Below, piece by piece: positions 39,548 to 52,827 of a DNA stretch of 64,000 nucleotides (the stretch's first letter is position 1; every line of letters begins with the position of its first letter). Origin of the DNA: Pontederia crassipes (taxonomy: Eukaryota > Streptophyta > Magnoliopsida > Commelinales > Pontederiaceae). Below the pieces are notes generated by a model. The model did no database searches. It was given only the letters and a program-made list of their open reading frames with translations, and had not been told where the DNA came from. Location: NCBI GenBank assembly GCA_030549335.1, contig CM060187.1, positions 56,192,203 through 56,256,202 of the forward strand, given 5' to 3'. Both the position numbers and the translations under genes were made by a program.

Positions 39548-40584
39548 CACTACAAAAAAAAGGTGTTTTCCGACGGACGAAAATCTGTCACAATTTACGA
39601 TGAATTTTTTTACGTTCCGTCGAAACTTTCGATAGTTCGAATCGTGAAAAATATTTCCCTCGATCCGAGCCGTGGAAATTTCTCACGGTTTAAATCGTAG
39701 GAAATTTTTTTCACAACTTTCTCATAGTTCGAGCCGTGGAAAAAATTTCTCATGGTCCCACCCGTGAGAAATTCCCAGAGCTCGGACCGTGGAAAACTTT
39801 TCTCATGGCTCGGATCGTGAAAAACTTTTTCCACGGCTTCGACTGTGAAAAAGCTTCACACAGTCTGAACCGTCACAAAAATTAAATAAATTCTCGCGCT
39901 CTCTCCTCTATCTTTCCATCTCACATCTCTCTCTCCCTCCTCTCTTTCTCACCCTCTCTCCTCTCTCCTTTCTCTTTTCATCACACGAGTCTCTCCCCTC
40001 TCTTCTTCCCTCCTCTCTCTTCTTCGACTCCGGTGAACACCTCGGCGGCTCCAACGATCACCTCCGGCTCCCTCTCTCGACTCCGGCCTGTGGGCGGCCA
40101 AATCCCGCCTGCGAGCAGTAGATCGGGTCGCCCGCGGCTGGATCTCGCCTGCAGGCGACGGATCGGGCCACTTCCGGATCCCGCCGGCATGTGATGGATT
40201 TTTTATGTTCCAAATAACTTTTTCGATGATTGGCACCGTCATAAAATCATGTATCCGTGAGAAAATTCCACGACTAAAGTCGTGGGAAAAACTTCTCACG
40301 ATCTGCGCCATGAGAAGTTTCCCAAGGTCTGGGCCTTAGAAAAAACTTCTCACGGCCCAAGTCGTCAGTTTCGACGGCTTGAATTGTGAAAATCTTCTCA
40401 CGGTCTTAATCATGGCAAGTTTTCTCACAGCAGATCGTGAGAACTTCCGACAATTATATTAAAATCGTTGAAAAATATTTGCAACTTGAAAATCTTCTCA
40501 CGATCTTAGTCGTGGCAAATTTTAACTTGTCACGGCTCGATGATATATTTGCAATCGTCGAAAAGAGATATTTTTCTTATTGTG
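39548..40584. mobile_element. Non-autonomous CACTA (En/Spm) element with 3-bp TSD
   Basis: The left end is CACTACAAAAAAAAGGTGTTTTC; the right end, TTTTTCTTATTGTG, is its diverged inverse. Further in, CGTCGAAAAG mirrors CCGACGGACG. A 3-bp duplication GCA flanks both ends (39545-39547 and 40585-40587). Both subterminal zones carry many short CTCACGGxxCGxxCCGTGG-type motifs in both orientations, the usual CACTA transposase-binding layout. The 1.04-kb length and lack of a transposase frame make it a non-autonomous deletion derivative or MITE-like form. Confidence 0.88.
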
Positions 40585-40587
40585 GCA

Positions 40588-41345
40588 GATGGCGGTATTG
40601 TATTACTCCTTTTAAAAAAATTAATTAGCAACAGAAGTAAAAAGATTCTTAAACTCTTAGTAAAATATATTTTCTTCCTTTTATTGTCTAAAACAAAATT
40701 ATCAACAACTCACTTAAATTTTTAAGAAAATTAATTAACACACCTTAAAAATTTAATTAGCACATCTTTTGATATGATATTAGAATCAGAGATTCAATTT
40801 TTTTTTTCCGCGGGAGTAAAAAGATTGGGGAACGACGAACTTCTAAAAAAAATAGGTTAGACCGCCCACACAAAGAGCGAAAAATTTGAAGAAAAACTTA
40901 AGAGTGAAAAGCTTTCTAAAAAATTAATTAGCACATTACTCTCTTTCAAAATTAAAAACAAAGATGGCTGATCTACGACTACGAGTCTCGCGCTCGTTCC
41001 CACGTTATTTGATGAACAAAGTCAAAAGTCGATTTACTTCAATCGAACGGCCACATATATAAGAAGCTTTCGAGTTTATATAAATCATTTTGCATTTTTC
41101 TCGTATTCATATAATAATACTTAGGAATGTAAGTTCATCGTTATTCGTTCAATACTATTTACGATTACCAAGTTACAAACCGCTCGGACTCCTTTAAACT
41201 ACATCAGAACTCCATTTTTTTTTTTTTACTATTTAGAATTACAAGTACAAACCATATATGCACACACATGAAGCGTTTTGACATCACGTACGCTACCACA
41301 CTTCTACTGTACACATACGTAAGAAACATGGTTTCTATGGGTAAG
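40588..41345. other. Spacer and 3' flank of PER1
   Basis: AT-rich, with no gene recognised. The portion next to 41345 should contain the PER1 3' UTR, transcribed on the minus strand. A run of T at 41217-41228 lies in it. Nothing else stands out. Confidence 0.5.
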
Positions 41346-42335
<990 letters not shown>

Positions 42336-42416
42336 CTTTTCCGTCGGCTTCTGCGTGCTGCACTTCTGATTCGAGTTAAGAGATATGCGTCTCTTCTGCC
42401 GGCGTACCCTTCGTTT

Positions 42417-42513
42417 TTTTTATAGCCGGCGAGTCCTCGCAGTTTCGCGCCCCGCATGCAGGCCACCTGCTCGAGTCGTGGCGCCTGCCGTCTACATGCT
42501 TCCGAGACGTGTC
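42417..42513 (-). promoter_or_regulatory. PER1 promoter: TATA box, RY element and ABRE-like site
   Basis: On the minus strand TATAAAAA (42417-42424) lies about 82-90 bases before the ATG and predicts a leader of roughly 50 bases. Further upstream are an RY core CATGCA (42455-42460) and ACGTGTC (42507-42513), the ABRE-type core. The combination of RY and ABRE is the classic signature of genes switched on by ABI3/VP1-type regulators in maturing seeds and fits what is known of PER1 genes. Activity is inferred. Confidence 0.7.
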
Positions 42514-42519
42514 GTGAGT

Positions 42520-44936
42520 ACGCTAAGCACCCGAATTGTGTAGGCGTCAACGATCGTAGGTGCCAGCAGCTCGCTCGCGGCGTTAACTGCCACGCGTGCT
42601 CGGGACACTGCCCAAGCGGGGCCACCTCGCGGGCATTCTCCGGTAGCAGCTGGGCACATATTTCTCCGTCAACAAAAATCTTTCGCACGAACAAAATTTT
42701 CCATATTCTTCTGGAAAGGGTTCTAAATGCATACTACTTTGTAGTTGTTTCTCTTAGTTCTGGAAGTATCTAATCTAATCGTTAACTAAATCATTCTCTA
42801 TCTTACATTTCTTACTTCAAGTTTGAATATTGGAGCAAATAATAATTTTTAGTTTTACCTTTAATATGTGTTTCTATATTTGTTTAATTAATTTGAAAGT
42901 AACAAACAAATATTCAAATATTAAATAATTTATCTTTTAAGCAAAAAAGTTGAATTGTTGAAGATTTTTATGCTTGCTACTTTCTGAAGCAGCATTTTTT
43001 GAAAAAAAAATTTGTCTTCATTCAATAGATTACTGTGTCATGGTCGAGTCTTATGGAATTCGATTGGCGAGTGGGGATTGAGGTAAGCTTATGAAATACC
43101 GAGTTTTAATTTAAATTAGATTAAGGCTACAACGTCAAGGATCATAATATAATTAAATATGAGATTAAGATGAGTACAATGTAATCTTTAAATTATTATC
43201 ACACATATCATGATAATGATTAATAGACCACACATTAATATTTCGTCAAGGATCATACGAATTATGACATGTAATCAAAGTAACTACTACTACAGGATAA
43301 TAGTTAATTAAAGAAGACATTAATCTCTAAAAAATATTAATAATAGCATAAATATTCGAAAAAAATAAACTTTAATCGATAATGAAAAAAGGTTTAACAA
43401 TTATCTTATCAATTAAAACTATTTCATAAGTCTTTAAATAGAAATAAGACTAAATTATTCTAATTGTAAAAGATAAAATAATATATCAATTAAGTATAAG
43501 ATCATTCCAACATAAGGTAGAGTGGAGAGTACTCTTAAGAACACCGAAGAACTACAGTTCGTTCCTCATTTAGAGTCAATCATGCATAAATTATTTCAGC
43601 GAGCCTTATGAAATTCTTCCACATTCTTGACTTCAAAGTTTTAGTTGCAAGTCCTAGCATACTCTCTACAGTGGTAGAAAGACTCTATTTATAGGGTTCA
43701 GTTCAGATTTCCATGTGATTTGAGAAAAAATGAAAATCTTTTCTATGTTAAAATAAGGAAAATCCAGAATTGATTTACTTTTGAAATTTTAACCTTGTCA
43801 AACTTCAAAATATGATCCATAATATATTTTTAAATCATCTTGAGATCATATAGTATGAGTAAGAATCTTTCCGTACTTAAAATTCCTTCAAAACTTTGTC
43901 CAAAACTCGGAATTGTAGTCTATCACAACTTGCAACAACGTTTTAATGGCATGAATAGTGTCCGAATCATACTCAAAATGAATTTATAAGGCCCGTGACA
44001 GGAGTTTCAAAACCTTACATTGTGTAAAAATATGAATTTTACAATCTGTGAATATTTGGTCACGATCGTGTCTCAAGTAACTTTATGAGGTAGAATTGTT
44101 GCATGGCTCCTGAAGAATTTCACAGTTCACTCGTGACAATCAATTTCCAACCTTTCGCGGCTTTATTTTTTTTCATTTGTTGACTCCGTTTTAATTCTGA
44201 TTCGAGTATGGTTTTCTCTGTTATCTTCATAATTTAATTTCTTGCTTCCTCAAAATAAAATACAACATTTTGATAGATTTTTTTTTTAAATTAACATAAA
44301 TAAACTCATAAAATAATGCATGCTATTAAAAAATAATTCGAAATAAGATTAAATGCAGTACTAAGGGAGGGCTTGGTACGCAATCCATCGCCCAAGAAGA
44401 GACGATCTGTGGAGACCTTGTACGTGATCCATCACCGAAGAAGTGGTGACGCAAGGAAAAAATAACACTACAGCTAGAGATGGAAGGAAAAAACAATGAT
44501 CAAAATGTCAGATCTCAAACGCCGATTAACAACTTGCTGGAGACCAAGAAGAGTGGAAAAAATGATGAAGATAACCGGATCACAACATAAACTTTGAAGG
44601 AACTAGACTGAGACAATGACTAAAAGAGTCAAAGAAGCAGGAGAACAAGAAAACGTGAAAACATAGCAAAAGAAACGAGCAAGGAGATCGAAGAAATGAC
44701 AACCAAATCTAAGGATAGGACAAACAATGAAGAAGAGAGGAATGATAACTTATCAGTGACAGACCTGATCATGTGCTAAAAGAAATGATGCAATAGGGAA
44801 AAACAAGACAAACTGCATGGAAAAAGAAAACCATGCAGAAAAGGAGAATCATCGATTAGCATCTGCGATCTACATCATTGGCCATGATCTTGATGCCGCT
44901 TGGGCTCACGGGTGCCATTCTAGCTCAATATTGTCG
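42520..44936. other. Upstream spacer of PER1, no gene recognised
   Basis: Bases 42520-42700 are balanced and probably upstream promoter of PER1. From 42770 the DNA is AT-rich without frames. Bases 44350-44936 are more balanced and purine-rich on the plus strand; together with 52737-53100 they form the sequence into which the copia element inserted, perhaps an older retroelement. Confidence 0.45.
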
Positions 44937-44941
44937 GCGAC

Positions 44942-45283
44942 TGTTGGACGTGCAAGCAAAACCGCCCATGAATGGGCCTCGTGCAGATGGAAGAAATTAT
45001 GGTAACTAAGTGTGAGGGTAGTTACATTAACCACGTATACTTCTATATATAAATATAGAAGTTGATCCACATGCGCAGAATGATGGTTTTTATTACTTTG
45101 ATGCAAGCTGTCCGATACTTCTTCTTTTGTCTCGTTTCTGTAGTAATCTGTAGGTACACTAGATTATGATGTTGAAGTGATGTTTCATTCGTGATCATCA
45201 TTCTGACTGCGATATAAGGACGACGTAAAAGAATCTTGTTAATTCCGCTACAATCGAGGTTGGTTTTCTTATTAAAACCTTCA
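44942..45283 (+). repeat. 5' LTR of the copia element
   Basis: Starts TGTTGGACGTGCAAGC and ends TTAAAACCTTCA. Contains a TATA-like CTATATATAAATATAG near 45045-45060, a plausible core promoter for the element's transcript. It matches the 3' LTR over all 342 bases without length differences. Confidence 0.97.
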
Positions 45284-45285
45284 AT

Positions 45286-45297
45286 TGGTATCAGAGC
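45286..45297 (+). other. Primer-binding site (initiator tRNA-Met type)
   Basis: TGGTATCAGAGC starts two bases after the 5' LTR. It is the standard complement of the 3' end of plant initiator methionine tRNA, used to prime minus-strand synthesis in copia elements. Confidence 0.95.
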
Positions 45298-45484
45298 CAA
45301 AATATATTTTTTTATTATTATGGGATTGTACAAAAATGAAGTTTTTTGCACATTTGGTTATATGACCTAATCAAAGAACAAAAAATCAAACTTTTTTTTA
45401 TCCATTATGTACTAATTTCAACAGAAATTTTAGTACAGATTTTAATATAATTTTTCCCGTAATTTGTTAAAAAAATGAGTTCTA

Positions 45485-45725
45485 CGTGAACAGTGCCGCA
45501 TGCACTGTAGCGTGAACAGTGCCATGCGGCACTATTGCAGCGCTGGCTGCGCGTGAGCTTCAGGCCCGCGGCGCAACGCGTTGCAGCGCTGCACTGCGCG
45601 CGGGCTTCAGGCCCGCGGCGCAGCACGTTGTTTCACACACTGCGCGCGGGCCTGAGGCCTGCAGCGCAGCGCGCGGTGGGCAGGCCAAGTGCGGGCCACA
45701 GGCCCACTGCGCCTGCCCCACAGGG
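45485..45725. repeat. GC-rich island in the copia leader
   Basis: About 240 bases are strongly GC-rich inside an otherwise AT-rich leader. They are made of repeated phrases: GTGAACAGTGCC twice, GGCTTCAGGCCCGCGGCGCA, GCGCGGGCCTGAGGCCTGCA and GCGCAGCGCGCGG. Many are self-complementary. They could be a foreign insertion, a structured packaging or dimerisation region, or a tandem expansion; the sequence alone does not decide. Confidence 0.7.
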
Positions 45726-47332
45726 ACTAGAACAAATTTTTTTTTGAAATTATAGTGTATTAGGGAAATTTTCGGGAAAATTATATTAAAATTGAAAATT
45801 GCTTGTTTTATGATTTAGAAAATTCTAGAAAATTCTCTGAAATTGTATTGATGATTCATGACATATAATATGCATTTTCAGTTCATTTTCATAATTATTA
45901 TGCATATTAGAAATTTTGTGACATAATATGACATATTTCTTTTATATGAAATGTCTTGCATGTAATTATGTTATGATAGTTTGAAAATTTACAGAAATTT
46001 TCTTGAAACCTAAGTGACATAATTATGAACATTTCCTGGTATGTCATGCATACAAAATTTATGTGTCATGTATATATTGTAATATGTTTTGAAATTATGT
46101 TATGAACATAATTATATTACATTATGTTATATGTGAAAATAAAATATTTCGTGCACTATGTTATTTTTTAGAGTTTCATTTTATGATATGGAACTTATAA
46201 AAAATATTTTTTCTTTTGTAAGAAAATTTTTGAAGTGCATATGTTTTTTGTTACCAAAATTTGTTTTTGATGTAACAAATGTATTTTCACATGACATTGC
46301 ATTTTTTGTGTAAAAATTATGCAATTAATAATATATGTATGACATGACAACATAATTTTTGTTGTATGAATATTTTCACTACATATATGTAATTAAGGCA
46401 TGTGTGACAAATAATTTTCAATTTGTATGAAAATTGATATTTTAATTATTTAAATGCTTTGTGTTATACATATATGTCTTATAAGCATGTGACTTTATTT
46501 TTTCCATTTTATGAAAATGTTTGAATTAATAATAACCATGCTTATTATCATGCATATATTATGTTCAAAGCATGTGACAAATAATTTCATTACGTGATAA
46601 ATGAATTATATAATTATTTGTATGCTTTGTGATTCATAATATTTTTATGCCATATTTGTGTTATGCATAAAAATATCAATTATGAATGTGACATGTTTCA
46701 TGAACTTAGAAATTTAATAAAATTGGACCTAAGTTAATTATTTTCATAATGAAACATAGGTAGTCCAAATAGGACTAAGACATTTAAATTATATGATGGT
46801 CACGGTAGTAATTTTTATTGAGTGGTGCGTGACATGTATATGTCTAAGAAAGTACTCAAATGAGATTGTAAGTGAAAAATTTAGTACCCTCTTTCTCTAT
46901 GGACTTACCTGATGTACAATTGACGCAGTCTCTAAATATTACTATGTTCATGTGACACGATAATATTTTTTCAATTATTTTAGTGTCGAGACGAAGGGGT
47001 GATGGTTCCCTAATTGACACCTTGCATAGACAAGGAAGAGACCCTATCACAGAACTCTGTTTGTCTGGCCGAAATATTTGAAAATGATATGTTAATCACA
47101 TTATATATTTTAAATGATTTTGGATATTCATTTTTCCAAAATTATTAGAATAGTACATTGGCGCAATTATATTATTTTTAATAACTTGGCAATGTTTTTT
47201 GAATAGTGGGAGATGAGTGGGAGCTTTGCTACCATCTCGATGTCACTACCCTCAAATATTATCATTTTATTACTTTTGAAATATATGCGACGAGAAGACT
47301 TCATTTATTTTTTGAACATGATCTTAGACTAA

Positions 47333-48226
47333 ATGGCAACGAAGCAAATAATTGCTGAACTGAACAAAGATGACAAGTTGAATGGTGATAATTCTGACAT
47401 AGGGCATAGGAAAGTACAATACATCCTCGAAGAAGAGGAAATTATTGAATGCATCAAGAACACCATGGCTGAACCAGAATTTGGCGTTACACCTCAACAC
47501 AGAAGAAATTTAGAAGCTTACAATGCATGGAAAAAGAAAGACAAAAGAGCTCGCATTGTGTTGCTGAGCAGCATGAAAATTTTCTTAATGTGTGAGTACG
47601 AGGTGCATGAAACTGTCAAAACCATGTGGGATGCCCTTCACGAAAAGTTTGTCGGTATATCAATCACAAAATTAATGTTACTTAATATTAAGTTGGATTC
47701 ATACCGTATGCGCCAAAATCACACCATGCGACAGCATTTGCGTGAATTATCGAACATGATTCGTGAGTTGAAAAATGCTGGAGTTCCTCTTACTGATGAA
47801 CAACAAGTGCAGGCGGTCATTCGTTCCCTTATGACACGTTGGGAATAAATGATTTTGAACTTAGCTCACAACGATAACATCAAAACCTTTACTGATGTTG
47901 CACGTCATCTGGAACTGGAAGAAGAGCGCGTTGAGGCAGCTAAACCTTCCGGTCAAGCATATGTTGCTGAATTCAGTGCGAAAGGTGAGAGTAAAAGTTC
48001 AAAGCGAAAAAGGCCGCACAATAAGAAGGGTAAAAACAAGACTGAAAACAAAGGAAAAACTAGCGCAAACGTAGTAAGCGCGGTGGGAAGTTTGATAAAA
48101 GTAAAGTTAAGTGTTACAACTGTCACAAGAGTGGACACTTCGCTCGTGAGTGCACTGAGCCGAAGAAGAAAACACAGGTATACTTTTCTGAACAAACTTT
48201 CGTTTATGTTTCTAGCTGTGCATTAG
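47333..48226 (+). pseudogene. Degenerate copia gag
   Basis: The first part (47333-47848) encodes a gag polyprotein of the UBN2 type found in plant copia elements. Visible phrases are AYNAWKKKDKRARIVLLSS and a helix-rich MWDALHEKF region. An in-frame TAA at 47846-47848 interrupts it; the same frame then continues with an EEERVEAA segment and a basic KRKRPHNKKGK stretch. The zinc knuckle [16 protein letters not shown] lies in another frame from about 48112, so a frameshift occurred between roughly 48070 and 48110. Gag would form the particle and bind RNA. This copy cannot make it intact. Confidence 0.9.
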
Positions 48227-51200
48227 TCACTGACTCTCATCCTTCGTGGATTGTAGACTCAGGAGCAACTGACCACATAGCGAAGGAACGCAACGCCTTT
48301 GTGGATTTTCGTCGATTCAGTGCCGGAACCAAGTGGATTTACGTCGGTAACAAGGCACATGTGGAGGTTAAATGCATAGGTACATGTAAATTGGACCTCT
48401 ACGAATGACGTGTCCTGTACCTCCATGATGTCCTGTACGTTTCAAATTTTCGACGGAATTTAATTTCAGTATCTCGTTTAGATGAACTTGGTTATGTAAT
48501 AACATTTGGTTCAAGTTATGTTGATTTAATGTTAAATAATATTTGTCTTTGTACTGCTTACAAGCGTAATGGTTTTTATGTTATTGAAATCTCTCAAGAT
48601 TTTCAAAATTCTAGTTATTCATTTGTATCATTTTCTGATAAAAATGTTGATGTCAAAACTTGGCATGCCAGACTTGGGCATATTGGGCAAGATCGTATGA
48701 ATCGACTAGTTAGAGAAGGCCTTTTAGGCAATCTCGCTAAAGTCATTATGCCCACGTGTGAAGATTGTCTTGCTGGTAAAGCAACTAGAAAATCATTTGG
48801 AGTAGACAAACATGCTGAATCTTCTTTAGAAATAATCCATTCTGATATATGTGGTCCTATGAATGTTAAGGCTAGATATGGTTTCTCTTATTTCATCACT
48901 TTTATCGATGATTATTCACGTTATGGTGTGTTCTATTTAATCATCCATAAATCTGAGGCATTAGAGTGTTTCAAACGATTCTTGCATATGGCTGAAAATC
49001 AATTGGGTCACAAAGTTAAGGTCTTGCGTACAGATGGTGGGCGTGAATATTTATCTGATCTCTTTAGAGAATTATGTGATGAAAAATGTATTGTTAGACA
49101 ACTAACAATTCCTGGAACTCCGCAACAAAATGGTGTTGCAGAGAGACGAAATAGGACTCTACTTGATATGGTCTGATCAATGATGGCGCAAGCTAATCTC
49201 CCTATTTCTTTCTGGGGTGATTCCTTATTGACTGCGGCCTATATATTGAATCGAGTTCCATCAAAGTCTGTAGATTCCATTCCTTACGAACTCTGGACAG
49301 GTTGAAAGCCTGAACTTAGTTATTTGCGACCCTAGGGGTGCGCAGCCTATGTACTTCATACTTCTCATAAGTATGAAAAGTTAGGTCCTCGAGGGAAGAA
49401 GTGTATCTTTATAAGATATTCTGAGACCTCCAAATGATATGTTTTCATAGGTGAAAATGACGATGGAACTGTAACAAAAATAGAGAGTCGAGATGCTACA
49501 TTCTTGGAAAATGATTTTCCTAAGCAAGGCGAAATTGATAAAAATCTTCACCTCGAGGAGAAAGAAGATAATGAGTTAGCTCATCCAGCGGATCAATCTG
49601 CTGAGGAGTATGTCTCATTACCTCAGAATCCTGATCCGAATGGGAGAGAATCATCGCCAACTCAACAACGAGATATACCGGAATGTTCAATACGTCGGAC
49701 TAATCGAAAAAGTATCCCACGTCGTCGTTTTGATATTGAGGGGGAAGCTTTTATAGTTGGTCCGGAAGATGAACATGCGCCTAAAATAATTGAGGAGGCT
49801 CTCTCGTGTCCTGCGAAGAAAGAATGGATGAAAGCGATGGAAGAAGAAATGAAGTCAATGAAAGATAACCAAGTTTGGAATTTGGTTGATCTCCCACCGG
49901 ATAGAAGACCAATAGGAAATAAATGGGTTCTCAAAATCAAACGTGGTGCGGATGGATCCATAAAAAGATATAAAGATCACCTTGTTGCACAAGGATATAC
50001 CAAAAAAGAGAGTATAGATTATGATGAAACTTTTGCACCAGTTGCAAGATTTTCTTCAATTCGCTTAATCCTAGCTATAGTTGCTCATATGGATTTAGAA
50101 CTACATCAAATGGATGTAAAGACAGCTTTTCTAAATGGAGAACTAGATGAAATTTACATGAAGCAACCTAAAAGCGTCATTGTAAAAGGTCAAGAGCGCA
50201 AAGTATGTAAATTGCGACGGTCCATATACGGACTAAAACAATCATCTAGGCAGTGGTATTTGAAGTTTCATCGATCAATAATTTTCTTCGAATTTTCTAT
50301 GATTGATGAAGACCACTGTGTGTATATATGTGACTTCAAAGATAAGTTTGCTTTTCTAACTCTATATGTCGACGATATATTACTAGCTGGGAATAATAAG
50401 GAGTATATACATACCATTAAGCAATGTTTGTCCTCTATCTTTGAGATGAAGGACATGGGTGAAGCAGCATATATACTTGGAGTAAAAATTCATCGAGATC
50501 GTTCAAAGAGATTCATCACTCTTTCGCAAGAAACCTATATAAAAAAGGTTCTCGAATGTTTTCGAATGAATAACTGCAAACCCATTGATACTCCTATAGC
50601 GAAAGGTGAAGCTTTAAGTCTTAATATGTGTCCGAAGACTTCAGAAGAAAAGAGTGCTATTGCATCTGTTCCTTATGCCAACGCAGTCGGAAGTATGATG
50701 TACATCATGTTATGTACTCGACCTGACATATGTCATGTCATTGGTCTGATCAGTCGATATCAGTCTAATCCCGAACATCAACATTGGAAGGCTGTCAAAA
50801 GAATTCTCAGACACTTGAAGGGAACCGTTGACTACGCACTATGCTATCAAGGAGGAAGCCTAAAGTTAGCCGGATATACGAATGTTGATTGGGCTGGCGA
50901 TGTTGATGAACGCAAGTCCACCTCCGGTTACGTTTTCCTGCTTAGCAATGGCGCTGTGACGTGGAGCAACAAGAAGCAAGATTGCATAGCATTGTCAATA
51001 ATGGAAGCAGAATTCGTGGCGTATATCGAAGCTGCAAAAGAAGGCCTTTGGTTAGGCAAATTCCTTCGCCATCTGAGAGTAGTGATGCTTCAAAGACTAA
51101 CCTATACTGTGATAATCAAGCTACCATTGCATATGTCAAAGATGAGAAATATCACTGTAAAGGAAAGCATATCGACACTAAGTATAAATTTGTACGAAAT

Positions 51201-51341
51201 GAAAATGTTCAGAAAAGAATCACGATTCAATATGTGTCTACACATTAGAATGTGGCTGACCCATTTACGAAACCTATTCCGCGAGATGTATTTATTAGAC
51301 ACATAAAAGCTACAGGATTACGTAATCCTAATTGTACTTAA
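48109..51341 (+). pseudogene. Degenerate copia pol (protease, integrase, RT, RNase H)
   Basis: One main frame carries all domains. They are the protease active site DSGATDH (from 48256), the pre-integrase motif WHARLGHIG (near 48660), integrase with HSDICGPM, FIDDYSRYG and RTDGGREY (48835-49040), reverse transcriptase with YVDD at 50365-50376, and RNase H with STSGYVFLL and MEAEFVAY. In-frame stops occur at 48406, 49174, 49303, 49333 and 49435. A frameshift near 51060-51080 moves the C-terminal end (DNQATIAYVKDEKYHCKGKH) into another frame, ending about 51341. The stretch from 49504 to about 51060 is uninterrupted. Order protease-integrase-RT is diagnostic of copia rather than gypsy. Confidence 0.94.
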
Positions 51342-52380
51342 ACATTTTGTTTTTAATAAAAGTATTCATTTTCTTTGTTTAAGTTATTATGAGTTGTTAT
51401 ACACAAGTAGAGTATCTCAGTGAGGCACGAGATTATCAAATCACACGGATAATCGCCTCCGACGCTTAGAGTATAGCGAGCGGAGAAGAAATGATTTAAA
51501 ATCATGATATGATTTAAAATCGTGTTCGGGAAATCTTGAACACGAGTTTACTTCAACTCTGTGTAACCTGACAAGGAGAGCCAGATATGAGACCTCATTT
51601 AAGGCGCAAAAATTTTGGGCGACTAGTAGGAGGACTCAGGTCAGGCGCCATAGATTGGCGACTGGACTTAAGTCTGTGCGGTGTTATTGAGCAAATGGCA
51701 TACACTCCTTCAGTGGGAGTCTCCACCGCAATACTTGAGTGTATTATAAAGTATGCTAAGTCGACCCTAAGACGTGATGAATAGTCGAGTCTTCGTCACA
51801 TGTGTGTCTTTAAGGACTGAACAAGTCCGGAGATTGTCCTTCGACTCTTGACTATATTTTCAAAGTGATATGTTAGTGTTGCTACTTTAGCGAGGTACTC
51901 AAAGGCTAAAATTATATGCGGCCCGTCGAGCCACGTCTAGAAAAGCAGCTGACCTAGAATCGAGAAATATGAGGGCGAGAGAAATTTCACTGGTGCTGCA
52001 TAAATTTTATATGTTGTTGTCAACTATAAAGTATACATATAAAATTGAGTAACCGCGGAGTTAAACGTAAGTCGTCTAAGCTGTGCAAACAAGGTGATTT
52101 TAGGGCAAAGTGAGTAACAAGATTGCTTGAGCAACTATATGAGAATATAGTTCTAGCTCGCATATTGATTGAGCGACTTTTATAGTCTTGGCTCTCAAGT
52201 TGATTGAGCACTATGTATCCCTAACAGGTCATGGTATATGCTCTCAAGTGGTTGAGTGATTGTGTATCCCTAACATGTCACAATTTTCTCGTATTATATT
52301 GTGAATGTACTCGTGGGTCGCACGATCTATTTGCCATACACAGATATTCACAGATATGACAAAATGCCCATTATGTGCGA
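51342..52380 (+). other. 3' untranslated part of the copia element
   Basis: Non-coding. Between about 52140 and 52290 a phrase like CTCAAGTTGATTGAGCACTATGTATCCCTAAC recurs in diverged form (TGGTTGAGTGATTGTGTATCCCTAAC), a short tandem duplication. There is no further coding domain, so no extra env-like gene. Confidence 0.75.
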
Positions 52381-52389
52381 GTGGGAGAA
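52381..52389 (+). other. Polypurine tract of the copia element
   Basis: GTGGGAGAA lies directly before the 3' LTR, in the position where the plus-strand primer is made. It is interrupted by one T, as is common in copia elements. Confidence 0.85.
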
Positions 52390-52731
52390 TGTCGGACGTG
52401 CAAGCAAAACCGCCCATGAATGGGCCTCGTGCAGATGGAAGAAGTTATGGTAACTAAGTGTGAGGGTAGTTACCTTAACCACGTATACTTCTATATATAA
52501 ATATAGAAGTTGATTCACATGCGCAGAATGATGGTTTTTATTACTTTGATGCAAGCTGTCCGATACTTCTTCTTTTGTCTCGTTTCTGTAGTAATCTGTA
52601 GGTACACTGGATTGTGATGTTGAAGTGATGTTTCATTCGTGATCATCATTCCGACTGCGATACAAGGACGATGTAAAAGAATCTTGTTAATTCCGTTGTA
52701 ATCGAGGTTGATTTTCTTATTAAAACCTTCA
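52390..52731 (+). repeat. 3' LTR of the copia element
   Basis: Same length as the 5' LTR, starting TGTCGGACGTGC and ending TTAAAACCTTCA. Differences from the 5' copy include CTGGATTGTG for CTAGATTATG and CCGTTGTAATC for CCGCTACAATC. It is followed at once by the GCGAC duplication. Confidence 0.97.
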
Positions 52732-52827
52732 GCGACAAACAACGCGAGGAAGGACGATGACAAAAAATATCGAGCAGTAGTGACAAAACTTGATTAAGGG
52801 GAAGGAGTTCAGCTGGATCACATACAA

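Larger units (their letters stand above)
44942..52731 (+). mobile_element. Full-length Ty1/copia LTR retrotransposon with TSD
   Basis: The 7790-bp element has LTRs of 342 bases at both ends, each starting TGT and ending CA, and a perfect 5-bp duplication GCGAC at 44937-44941 and 52732-52736. A primer-binding site, polypurine tract, gag and a pol with order protease, integrase, reverse transcriptase, RNase H identify it as copia. The leader between the 5' LTR and gag is unusually long (about 2 kb) and AT-rich apart from one GC-rich island. Coding regions carry several stops and at least two frameshifts, so this copy is inactive for protein. LTRs differ at about 13 of 342 positions by eye, nearly all transitions, so the insertion is fairly recent. 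Confidence 0.97.
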
